Shown piece by piece: positions 14,208-20,752 of a stretch of 20,752 bases of DNA (positions are counted from its first letter, which is position 1; each line of letters starts with the position of its first letter). The translations under genes were made by a program, and so were the position numbers. The DNA comes from Aquifex aeolicus (lineage in GTDB: Bacteria > Aquificota > Aquificia > Aquificales > Aquificaceae). The DNA is taken from contig DQTK01000015.1 in assembly GCA_015662815.1 (NCBI GenBank), positions 1 to 20,752 of the forward strand, read 5' to 3'. Under the pieces are notes generated by a model. That model saw only the letters and a list, made by a program, of their open reading frames with translations. It did not search any database and was not told the DNA's origin.

Positions 14208-14994
14208 CAAATTCCGGATTTCTGGAAAGTATATACTTTACGACCTCCGAAGCTTTCTGCGGGTTCATATTGGCAAGAATTTCTCCTGCTTTCCTTTCCT
14301 TTAATCGCAGTAGCACCTCGGCGGCAAGCTTTGGCGGTAAATTTTCAATCATAGGAGCTATTTCATCCCCCGGAGCTTTTCCTATAGCTTTTACTATTTT
14401 TTCAACCCTCTTTTTTTCTTCTTCGGATAAAGCTTCGGACTTTAGAGCTTTAAGTTTTTCTTTTTCTTCTTTTAACTCCTGCAATTTCCGTTCAATAATG
14501 TCTAAAAGCGTTTTATAATCCTTTGATAAGTTATTTTCCAAATCCTTTTTAATAGATTTTTGAACAGCACTTTCCGAGAAAGTAAAGCCGAAAAAAAGGA
14601 TACACACAGAAAGGATTTTCTTAAGCAAGTTTATAAAACTAATTTCCTGAATGGATGATGAAATTTCCCTTTTCAGGTTTTCCCTTTCCTTTTTTTCCTC
14701 TACTATCTCCAAAGCTTTTATCTCCCTCTTTACATCGAAGATTTCACCGAGGACTTTTCTCTCTTCCTCTTCAAGTTTCTTTATCTTTTCTTTCAAGTCG
14801 TTTATTTTCTCTGCAATAGCCCTTAACCTATATATACCTTCTATAGAAGAAATATGAATTCTTAGTTTTTCGTACTCCAAATACAATTCCTCCACTTTTC
14901 TTTCGAGCTTTATGCGCTTTTCCCGTAGTGTTCCTAAAGTCTTTTTTAACTCTTCTTCCTTCTTTTCTTTTATCTGTCTTACTTTTTCAAACAT
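14179..14994 (-). CDS. FliJ-like / MotE-like fusion, probable flagellar protein
   Basis: One 271-residue ORF appears to join two flagellar modules. Residues 1-118 are a charged coiled coil like FliJ, the cytosolic export chaperone that binds the flagellar ATPase. Residues 123-138 (LLKKILSVCILFFGFT) are a hydrophobic segment. Residues 145-271 are a second coiled coil plus a domain resembling MgtE-N/MotE (APMIENLPPKLAAEVLLRL and GEILANMNPQKASEVVKYI), the periplasmic stator chaperone. The frame is continuous, with no frameshift. An in-frame TTG codon at Leu123 (14628) would start a protein with a perfect signal peptide ending FTFSESA, but its ribosome site is weak. The gene overlaps the fumarase subunit by 8 bases. 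No other flagellar gene is in the window, so the assignment rests on sequence alone. Confidence 0.65.
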   Translation of the reverse strand: MFEKVRQIKEKKEEELKKTLGTLREKRIKLERKVEELYLEYEKLRIHISSIEGIYRLRAIAEKINDLKEKIKKLEEEERKVLGEIFDVKREIKALEIVEEKKERENLKREISSSIQEISFINLLKKILSVCILFFGFTFSESAVQKSIKKDLENNLSKDYKTLLDIIERKLQELKEEKEKLKALKSEALSEEEKKRVEKIVKAIGKAPGDEIAPMIENLPPKLAAEVLLRLKERKAGEILANMNPQKASEVVKYILSRNPEFARKISFPSD

Positions 14995-15544
14995 CTATCT
15001 TCGCATACTTTTTCCTACCCTCTTCAAATATATCGCCGCCGTAAATATCGTTTGCTACAACTACCGGAAAATCTTCAACGTATAACCTTCTTATAGCTTC
15101 CGTTCCCAAGTCTTCGTAGGCTATTAGCTCGGAACTCTTTATATGTCTTTGTAAAAGAGTTGCTACACCACCTACAGCAGCAAAGTAAACCGCTTTGTAT
15201 TTCTTAAGGAGTTCCTTCACTTGTGGACTTCTATAACCTTTTCCTATCATTCCTTTTAGTCCGAATTTCAATAGATGTTCTACATATTTATCCATCCTTA
15301 TAGCAGTGGTAGGACCCGCTGAACCTATTACCTGTCCGGGTTTTGGCGGAGTTGGTCCTACATAGTAAATTATTTGACCATGCAAGTCTATGGGAAGACT
15401 TTCACCTTTGAGTATAGTTTCAACCATTCTCTTGTGAGCAGCATCACGAGCCGTGTAAATATATCCGGTTATCAAAACTTTATCTCCCACCTTTAACTGC
15501 TCTATTACGTCATCCGTGAGAGGAGTAGTTATTCTTTTTTCCAT
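14987..15544 (-). CDS. Class I fumarate hydratase, beta (C-terminal) subunit
   Basis: This is the swivelling C-terminal domain of iron-sulfur class I fumarase/tartrate dehydratase as a separate subunit (FumB/TtdB type; I recall the name fumX in the Aquifex annotation). With an alpha subunit that carries the 4Fe-4S cluster it converts malate and fumarate, in Aquificales within the reductive TCA cycle for CO2 fixation. The 185 residues show TPLTDDVIEQLKVGDKVLITG (7-27), GSAGPTTAIRMDKY (74-87) and FAAVGGVATLLQRHI (121-135), all typical. No cluster cysteines are expected here. The alpha gene is not nearby. It starts 4 bases after aspS and overlaps the next gene by 8 bases. Confidence 0.93.
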   Translation of the reverse strand: MEKRITTPLTDDVIEQLKVGDKVLITGYIYTARDAAHKRMVETILKGESLPIDLHGQIIYYVGPTPPKPGQVIGSAGPTTAIRMDKYVEHLLKFGLKGMIGKGYRSPQVKELLKKYKAVYFAAVGGVATLLQRHIKSSELIAYEDLGTEAIRRLYVEDFPVVVANDIYGGDIFEEGRKKYAKIDV

Positions 15545-15548
15545 AACT

Positions 15549-17360
15549 CTATTCTACTACCTTTATGTGTAATTCCTTCAATTGTTTAGTTTCAACATAA
15601 TCGGGAGCATTCGTAAGAGGACATATTCCTCTCTGAGTTTTAGGAAATGCTATTACATCTCTTATTGAATCAAGTCCGAGCATTATGGCAACTATACGGT
15701 CCAATCCAAAAGCTAATCCTCCATGAGGTGGAGCACCGTACTTTAGAGCTTCTAAGAGGAATCCGAATTTTTCCTCTGCTTCTTTTTCTTCAATTCCTAG
15801 GAGTTTAAATACTATATCCTGCACATCTTTTCTGTGAATACGTATTGAACCACCGCCTATTTCCTCACCGTTTAAAACCATATCGTAAGCACGGGCTCTT
15901 ACTAAGTGAACTAATTCCTTTTTCCTGTCGAGGTCATCAGTTTCTAAAGCTTCCTTCAATCGGGGGATATCTTCCTCTTTCGGCATAGTAAACGGATGGT
16001 GTAAAGCTACAAATCTTTCCTCTTCTTCATCCCACTCCATCAGAGGGAAGTCTACAACCCAAAAAATATCCCATTTATTTTCATCTATAAGACCGTATTT
16101 CTTTCCTATATGCAATCTAAGATTTCCGAGGATTTTATACACCGTTTCTCTTTTATCCGCGGAAAAGAGAATTACGTCTCCGGGCTGTGCCTGAGTTCTT
16201 TCTAAGAGTTTTTGAGTTTCCTCCTCCGAAAAGAACTTAACTATCGGAGAGGTAAGCTTGCCTTCTTCTACTTTTATCCAAGCAAGCCCTTTAGCGCCCA
16301 GACTTTGAACGTACTTAGTAAGCTCATCTATTTCTTTTCTTGAAAGATTTGAGTTTTTAAAGTTTATAGCTTTTACAACGCCACCGTTCTTTATCACCGC
16401 CTTGAATACTTTAAATTCTGTATTTTCAAAAATATCTGTAAGCTCAATAAGTTCCAACCCGAAACGTCTATCGGGTTTATCTGTTCCGTATTTTTCCATA
16501 GCTTCCTTGTATGAAATCCTTTCAAAGGGGGTTTTCAATTCTATTCCCAGTAGTTCCTTAAACAGTTTAGCTATAAGCTTTTCGGCAATGTCCATTACAT
16601 CTTCTTCTCTTACAAAGGAAATCTCAAAATCTATTTGGGTAAATTCGGGTTGTCTATCAGCTCTTAAATCTTCATCCCTGAAGCACTTCACTATCTGGAA
16701 ATATTTATCAAAACCCGCCACCATTAAAATTTGTTTGAAGAGTTGGGGAGACTGTGGCAGGGCGTAAAATTTGCCCGGGTGAAGCCTTGAAGGCACGAGA
16801 AAATCCCTTGCACCTTCGGGTGTAGATTTTGTAAGAAAAGGAGTTTCTATCTCTATGAAACCCTCTTCGGTAAAGAAGTTTCTCGTAATTTGGTAAACCC
16901 TATGCCTGAATATAAGGTTATTTTTCATGTTTTCCCTTCTTAAGTCTATGAACCTGTATTTAAGTTTTGTCTCCTCCGATACAGGAGTTTCTTCTTCAAC
17001 CGGGAAAGGTAAAGGTTCGGATACATTGAAAACGAGGATTTTATCAGCAACCAGCTCCACGTATCCAGTTTTTAGCTTGGGATTTTCCGTTCCCTCCGGT
17101 CTTTTTCTTACCCTTCCTACCACTCCGATAACGTATTCGGATTTTAATTTATCAGCAATTTCATAAGCTTCGGGATTGTTCTTCTCCTCAACTACTATCT
17201 GAATTATCCCTTCCCTATCCCTTAGGTCGATGAATATAACCCCGCCGTGATGTCTTTTCCTGTGAACCCATCCGGCAAGATTGAGGGTTTTCCCTACATC
17301 ACTGAGTGAAACCTCTCCGCAGTACTTAGTTCTTTTGAAATTTCCAAGGTCTGTAAGCAT
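15549..17360 (-). CDS. aspS: Aspartyl-tRNA synthetase, probably non-discriminating
   Basis: AspRS charges tRNA(Asp) with aspartate. The 603 residues have the OB anticodon-binding domain (1-110), the class II core with motif 2 FRDEDLRADRQPEFTQID, the bacterial GAD insertion in the middle and motif 3 GGLAFGLDRIVA near the end, which is the standard bacterial length. Residue His38 in KRHHGG aligns with the His31, and Gly90 in RPEGT roughly with the Gly82, that mark non-discriminating enzymes in Pseudomonas; discriminating E. coli AspRS differs at both. It would then also make Asp-tRNA(Asn) for GatCAB, whose gatA is in this window. The ATG has no Shine-Dalgarno; TAAAAT lies 8 bases upstream. It heads aspS, fumarase beta and the flagellar fusion, all closely spaced. 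Confidence 0.97.
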   Translation of the reverse strand: MLTDLGNFKRTKYCGEVSLSDVGKTLNLAGWVHRKRHHGGVIFIDLRDREGIIQIVVEEKNNPEAYEIADKLKSEYVIGVVGRVRKRPEGTENPKLKTGYVELVADKILVFNVSEPLPFPVEEETPVSEETKLKYRFIDLRRENMKNNLIFRHRVYQITRNFFTEEGFIEIETPFLTKSTPEGARDFLVPSRLHPGKFYALPQSPQLFKQILMVAGFDKYFQIVKCFRDEDLRADRQPEFTQIDFEISFVREEDVMDIAEKLIAKLFKELLGIELKTPFERISYKEAMEKYGTDKPDRRFGLELIELTDIFENTEFKVFKAVIKNGGVVKAINFKNSNLSRKEIDELTKYVQSLGAKGLAWIKVEEGKLTSPIVKFFSEEETQKLLERTQAQPGDVILFSADKRETVYKILGNLRLHIGKKYGLIDENKWDIFWVVDFPLMEWDEEEERFVALHHPFTMPKEEDIPRLKEALETDDLDRKKELVHLVRARAYDMVLNGEEIGGGSIRIHRKDVQDIVFKLLGIEEKEAEEKFGFLLEALKYGAPPHGGLAFGLDRIVAIMLGLDSIRDVIAFPKTQRGICPLTNAPDYVETKQLKELHIKVVE

Positions 17361-17368
17361 AAGAAATT

Positions 17369-17374
17369 ATTTTA
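17369..17374 (-). promoter_or_regulatory. TAAAAT -10-like element, 8 bases before aspS
   Basis: TAAAAT on the minus strand is followed by 8 bases and the aspS ATG at 17360, with no ribosome site. It fits the leaderless pattern of four other genes here. The clpB promoter lies on the other strand about 20 bases away. No good -35 is seen. Confidence 0.35.
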
Positions 17375-17395
17375 GGAAATTTCACCGCTTCAAAC

Positions 17396-17424
17396 TTGAC
17401 AAAAATATACTCAAGAAATATTAT
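17396..17424 (+). promoter_or_regulatory. Consensus sigma-70 promoter of clpB
   Basis: TTGACA (17396-17401) and TATTAT (17419-17424) are spaced by exactly 17 bases, giving a start near 17431. The strong ribosome site GGGAGG (17440-17445) and the ATG at 17452 follow at once. I see no CIRCE element (TTAGCACTC-N9-GAGTGCTAA), so HrcA control is not indicated. Confidence 0.75.
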
Positions 17425-17451
17425 ATAAGCAATAAAAAAGGGAGGTACAGG

Positions 17452-20400
17452 ATGATAAGTGAAAATCTGTTTTCCGCAAAATCCTTGGAGTATCTGGAAA
17501 AGGCTAAAGAAATAGCAAAAGAATCCAAGGACACAAAGGTGGACACTGACCATCTTTTGATGGCATTTTTGCTGGATGAAAAATCTCCACTTTCCAAATT
17601 CATAGAAAAAAAAGGCATAGACAGGAAGGAATTTCTAAAAAGGGTAAGAGAATACTTAGAAAACCTACGTTCTCAGCTTGAAAAAGCAGTTGAAACAGAG
17701 GCTCAAAATCTTATAAATCTGAGAACCCAAATAATGGAAGTTAAATCCAATATCGGAAACATACAGTCCGAGATTTCCAGAATAAAAAGGGCAAAGGAGA
17801 AACTCCTTAAGGAAATAGATTACGCAAAGAGATATGGAGACTGGTGGACCTTGGAAACTTTGGAGCTTGAACTAAGACAGCTTGAATCTGCAGAAAAAAG
17901 TATAAGAAGACAATTAGAACAAGTGGAAAGAAGCTTGAGTACGGTATTCTCCTCCGAAGATGTGAAAGCTTTTTTTGAAAATAAACTCTCTATAGATGGT
18001 TTAATCAGGAAGGCATTGGAGAAATCTCCGCTCTTAGAACAAGTAAAGGAACTGGGAATTTCTCCCGACAGGATAACGGATAAAATTGCGGAAAGGGTTT
18101 TCGGTAAAAAACCAACTTTTGACTACAGCGAATATTTAATGCAGACCTTAGAGAAAGCTCAGGATAGAGCTATTTCCGAGGGTGAGTCTCAAGTTAATCC
18201 TTCCCACATAGCGGGAGCTTTAATTGAAGCTAAATATACTATTGCCGGTAAGTTAATAAATCAAGTTTTAGGAGGTGAAAAAGAAATGAAGAAAGATGTT
18301 ACACAAGAACTTAAAGAAGAGGAAAAGTCCCCTCTTGAAAGGTTTGGCGTAAACCTCAACGAGCTTGCAAGACAAGGTAAACTTGACCCCGTAGTAGGAA
18401 GAGAAAGGGAAATAAACCAAGTTATAGAAATACTCCTGAGAAGAACGAAGAATAATCCCGTCCTTGTCGGAGACCCCGGAGTAGGAAAGACGGCAATAGT
18501 GGAAGGGCTTGCTCAAAGAATAGTAAATAAGGAGGTTCCCCCCGAACTCCAAGATAAGGAGATATGGTCCATAGATATGGCTTCTCTACTCGCAGGTTCT
18601 AAGTACAGAGGTGAGTTTGAAGAAAGGTTAAAAGCTCTGCTAGATGAAGTTAAGGAAAAAGGGAATGTAATACTTTTCATAGATGAAATTCATACTGTAA
18701 TAGGTGCGGGAGCTGCGGAAGGTGCGGTAGACGCAGCGAACATAATGAAGCCCGCCCTTGCAAGAGGAGAGATAAGAGTAATAGGAGCAACTACAATAGA
18801 TGAATATAGGAAGTATATAGAAAAAGACCCTGCTCTCGAAAGAAGATTTCAACCAGTATTTGTAGAAGAGCCTACAGAAGAACAAACCATAGAAATACTG
18901 AAAGGTTTAAGGCCTAAGCTGGAACAGTACCATAAAGTAAAAATATCCGACGAGGCTATAGAAGCTGCCGTTAAACTTACAAAGAGATACGTTACTTTCA
19001 GAAGACTTCCCGACAAGGCTATTGATGCATTGGACCAGACCGCAGCCAGAAAGAAACTAAAGGTAATAGGAACTCCTCCTGAAATTCAAGAGATTGAAAG
19101 AAAGATTAAAGCCCTCGAAGAAGAAATCATAGATGCAAACCTTAAAGGAGATTACGAAAGGGAAGCTCAACTTAAGATTAAAAAAGCAGAGCTGGAAAAG
19201 GAAAAGCAGGAACTTACACGGAAACACGGCAGTGTAGAAGCAAAAATCAACGAAATTAAGAAAAAAATAGGGGAGCTCGATGAAAAAATTAGAGAAACTG
19301 CAGAAAGGGGTGATTACGAAAAAGAGGCTGAATTGAAAATTGAAAAGATAAAGCTCGAAAAGGAACTAAAAGCTCTTGAAAATCAAAAATCTAAAGAGCT
19401 TGTAGTTACCTGGGACGATGTAGCTGAAGTAGTTTCCGAATGGACCGGAATACCTGTATCCAGACTAAGAGAGGAGGAAATGGAAAAACTTCTAAAATTG
19501 GAAGAAGAACTCCATAAAAGAGTTGTAGACCAAGAACATGCTGTTAAAGCAGTAGCGGAAGCGGTAAGAAGGGCAAGAGCAGGACTTAAAGATCCAAAAA
19601 GGCCGATAGCAAGCTTCTTGTTCTTAGGTCCAACGGGTGTAGGTAAAACCGAACTTTCCAAAGCTTTGGCAGAATTACTTTTCGGAGATGAGGATGCTTT
19701 GATAAGATTAGACATGTCAGAGTTTAAAGAGGAACACTCGGTTGCTAAACTGATAGGCGCTCCTCCCGGATATGTTGGATACGAAGAAGGAGGAAAACTT
19801 ACTGAAGCGGTAAGGAGAAAACCCTATTCGGTAATACTCTTAGACGAAATAGAAAAGGCTCATCCCAGAGTTCTGGATCTATTCCTCCAAGTACTTGATG
19901 ATGGAAGGTTAACAGATTCCCACGGAAGGACTGTAGATTTTAGAAATACGGTGATTATCATGACTTCAAATATAGGTTCTCAATACTTGCTAAATATCCC
20001 CGTGGATGCAGATGAGGAAACCCTAAATAGAGAATTTGAGAAGGCTAAAGAGAAAGTTATGGAAGAACTGAAACTATACATGAGACCTGAGTTCATAAAC
20101 AGAATAGATGAAATAATTGTGTTCAAACCTCTTACTATGAGAGAGCTTTCCAAAATCATAGACTTGCTGATTTCCAATGTGAACAAGAGATTAGCAGAGA
20201 GAAATATCAAAATAGAACTTACGGAAGAAGCAAAAAAAGAGCTTGTAAGAAGAGGATACGACCCTGCATTCGGTGCAAGACCTCTTAAAAGAACAATTCA
20301 AAAGTATATAGAAACTCCCCTTGCAGATAAGATAATCCGAGGAGAAGTAAAAGATGGAATGACCGTAATAATAGATCACAGAGATGGAGAATTTATTTTC

Positions 20401-20481
20401 CTTCCCAAGGGAGAAGATGATGAGCAAAAAGTTGAGGTGTCTTCTTACTCAGAAGAGGATAAAGGAGGAAACTCCCAATAA
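17452..20481 (+). CDS. clpB: Chaperone ClpB with enlarged N-terminal domain
   Basis: ClpB is a hexameric AAA+ disaggregase that works with DnaK to pull proteins out of heat-induced aggregates. I start it at ATG 17452 (GGAGG 6 bases upstream, promoter just before), not at upstream in-frame starts, giving 1009 residues against about 860 in most bacteria. The extra length lies mostly in the N domain: the first Clp_N repeat (about 4-70) is separated from the second (about 226-270) by a long coiled coil (about 72-165). NBD1 has GDPGVGKT (340-347) and FIDE (409-412); the M domain (about 540-650) contains two near-repeats of GDYExEAxLKI; NBD2 has GPTGVGKT (726-733) and LLDEIEKAH (796-804). The C-terminus is normal, followed by an acidic tail. 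Confidence 0.97.
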   Translation: MISENLFSAKSLEYLEKAKEIAKESKDTKVDTDHLLMAFLLDEKSPLSKFIEKKGIDRKEFLKRVREYLENLRSQLEKAVETEAQNLINLRTQIMEVKSNIGNIQSEISRIKRAKEKLLKEIDYAKRYGDWWTLETLELELRQLESAEKSIRRQLEQVERSLSTVFSSEDVKAFFENKLSIDGLIRKALEKSPLLEQVKELGISPDRITDKIAERVFGKKPTFDYSEYLMQTLEKAQDRAISEGESQVNPSHIAGALIEAKYTIAGKLINQVLGGEKEMKKDVTQELKEEEKSPLERFGVNLNELARQGKLDPVVGREREINQVIEILLRRTKNNPVLVGDPGVGKTAIVEGLAQRIVNKEVPPELQDKEIWSIDMASLLAGSKYRGEFEERLKALLDEVKEKGNVILFIDEIHTVIGAGAAEGAVDAANIMKPALARGEIRVIGATTIDEYRKYIEKDPALERRFQPVFVEEPTEEQTIEILKGLRPKLEQYHKVKISDEAIEAAVKLTKRYVTFRRLPDKAIDALDQTAARKKLKVIGTPPEIQEIERKIKALEEEIIDANLKGDYEREAQLKIKKAELEKEKQELTRKHGSVEAKINEIKKKIGELDEKIRETAERGDYEKEAELKIEKIKLEKELKALENQKSKELVVTWDDVAEVVSEWTGIPVSRLREEEMEKLLKLEEELHKRVVDQEHAVKAVAEAVRRARAGLKDPKRPIASFLFLGPTGVGKTELSKALAELLFGDEDALIRLDMSEFKEEHSVAKLIGAPPGYVGYEEGGKLTEAVRRKPYSVILLDEIEKAHPRVLDLFLQVLDDGRLTDSHGRTVDFRNTVIIMTSNIGSQYLLNIPVDADEETLNREFEKAKEKVMEELKLYMRPEFINRIDEIIVFKPLTMRELSKIIDLLISNVNKRLAERNIKIELTEEAKKELVRRGYDPAFGARPLKRTIQKYIETPLADKIIRGEVKDGMTVIIDHRDGEFIFLPKGEDDEQKVEVSSYSEEDKGGNSQ

Positions 20482-20515
20482 AGTCGTAAAGGCTACCTCC
20501 TTCTTTTCCTCTTAC
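20462..20515 (+). terminator. Weak candidate terminator after clpB
   Basis: AAGGAGG (20462-20468, inside the last clpB codons) can pair with CCTCCTT (20496-20502), a 7-bp stem with a 27-base loop, followed by a pyrimidine-rich TTCTTTTCCTCTT stretch. The loop is long and the T-run broken, so this is only a possible intrinsic terminator. The region 20482-20560 shows no coding ORF. Confidence 0.2.
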
Positions 20516-20560
20516 TATTCCATTTTTGTATAAAATTAAAAGGAGAACTTTTTCACAATA

Positions 20561-20589
20561 CTGATAAAACAGAATTGTTAATGTATTAT
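20561..20589 (+). promoter_or_regulatory. Probable promoter of the tRNA-Pro gene
   Basis: TATTAT (20584-20589) lies 13 bases before the tRNA, with CTGATA (20561-20566) 17 bases upstream as a partial -35 box. The predicted start near 20596 would give a short 5' leader for RNase P processing. Confidence 0.45.
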
Positions 20590-20602
20590 TTCTTCTATAT
20601 CA

Positions 20603-20675
20603 CGGGGCGTAGCGCAGGTGGTAGCGCGCTGGCTTCGGGAGCCAGAGGTCGCCGGTTCGAGTCCGGTCGCCCCGA
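20603..20675 (+). tRNA. tRNA-Pro (anticodon CGG)
   Basis: The 73 bases fold into a complete cloverleaf: acceptor stem CGGGGCG/CGCCCCG (7 bp), D stem GCGC/GCGC, anticodon stem CTGGC/GCCAG with loop TTCGGGA (anticodon CGG at 20636-20638, reading CCG), a 5-base variable region AGGTC, and a T stem GCCGG/CCGGT (one G-U) with TTCGAGT loop. C1-G72 with A73 is the normal identity set of bacterial tRNA-Pro. CCA is not encoded; TATTT follows and must be replaced by the CCA-adding enzyme. The GC-rich stems fit a hyperthermophile, in contrast to the AT-rich surroundings. Confidence 0.97.
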
Positions 20676-20752
20676 TATTTGGACTATCTCTCATCTTTCT
20701 TTGCTGAAAAACTCCAGAAACCGAAGATACTATTAATCACTTGTCTTAACTA
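20676..20752. other. Unannotated window end
   Basis: I see nothing that can be supported in the last 77 bases. There is no long open frame on either strand and no clear terminator after the tRNA. Confidence 0.5.

Noticed and set aside
17281..17451. N-terminal extension of clpB by 57 codons from an in-frame ATG at 17281
   Set aside because: It would run antisense through the start of aspS and through the clpB promoter; the ATG at 17452 has a consensus promoter and SD and matches the ClpB family start.
17380..17451. Search for CIRCE or another heat-shock operator before clpB
   Set aside because: No inverted repeat of the CIRCE type is present; only a plain sigma-70 promoter is seen.
20495..20509. 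Sequence TACCTCCTTCTTTTCC after clpB that resembles the 3' end of 16S rRNA (anti-SD)
   Set aside because: Match is short and explained by a pyrimidine-rich stretch; there is no sign of rRNA on either side.
20682..20750. Minus-strand frame at the window end that reads like a protein C-terminus (from LRQVINSIFGFW to KKDER)
   Set aside because: A stop codon lies directly upstream at 20750-20752 in the same frame, so it cannot be the end of a longer gene from beyond the window; at 22 codons it has no other support.

Overview
The window looks like core chromosome from a hyperthermophilic bacterium of the Aquificales, close to but probably not identical with Aquifex aeolicus. This rests on recognition, not on a search: an Aquifex-like GatA, an unusually long ClpB, a two-gene (split) P-protein of the glycine cleavage system (only GcvPA lies here), a two-subunit class I fumarase, archaeal-type RNA ligase and 8-oxoguanine glycosylase genes, Lys/Glu-rich proteins and AT-rich DNA with very tight gene packing. 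I see no insertion sequence, prophage, CRISPR array or integrase, and no stretch over about 120 bases lacks a gene.

Layout. 1-1281 (minus): speD followed by two unrecognised genes, the last cut by the window edge. 1378-2722 (plus): rsmD, coaD and a secreted protein, each overlapping the next. 2749-5365 (plus): Ogg2-type DNA glycosylase, a DksA/TraR zinc-finger regulator with its own promoter, and gatA. 5400-7001 (minus): serA, with a promoter and a leader hairpin. 7079-7528 (plus): Mut7-C/zinc-ribbon protein. 7514-11435 (minus): a compact cluster purQ, RNA ligase, moaD-like, gcvH, gcvPA. 11495-14207 (plus): HerA-type ATPase and an overlapping cell-wall amidase. 14179-17360 (minus): aspS, fumarase beta subunit and a FliJ-MotE-like flagellar fusion. 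17452-20481 (plus): clpB behind a consensus sigma-70 promoter. 20603-20675 (plus): tRNA-Pro(CGG).

Functionally most genes are housekeeping: translation (aspS, gatA, rsmD, tRNA-Pro), cofactor and amino-acid metabolism (coaD, serA, gcvH/gcvPA, moaD, speD), purine synthesis (purQ), reductive TCA cycle (fumarase), DNA/RNA repair (Ogg2, RNA ligase, HerA) and proteostasis (clpB). AspS carries residues associated with non-discriminating AspRS, which fits with gatA and indirect Asn-tRNA synthesis.

The most interesting signals are not a new gene cassette but expression and architecture features: a 28-codon upstream ORF with a near-perfect Shine-Dalgarno overlapping the start of speD; five genes that lack a Shine-Dalgarno and have a TATAAT-like hexamer exactly 8 bases before the start codon, suggesting leaderless mRNAs; RNA hairpins at the starts of gatA and serA; a single ORF joining FliJ-like and MotE-like halves across a membrane segment; and a ClpB with a long coiled-coil insertion in its N domain.
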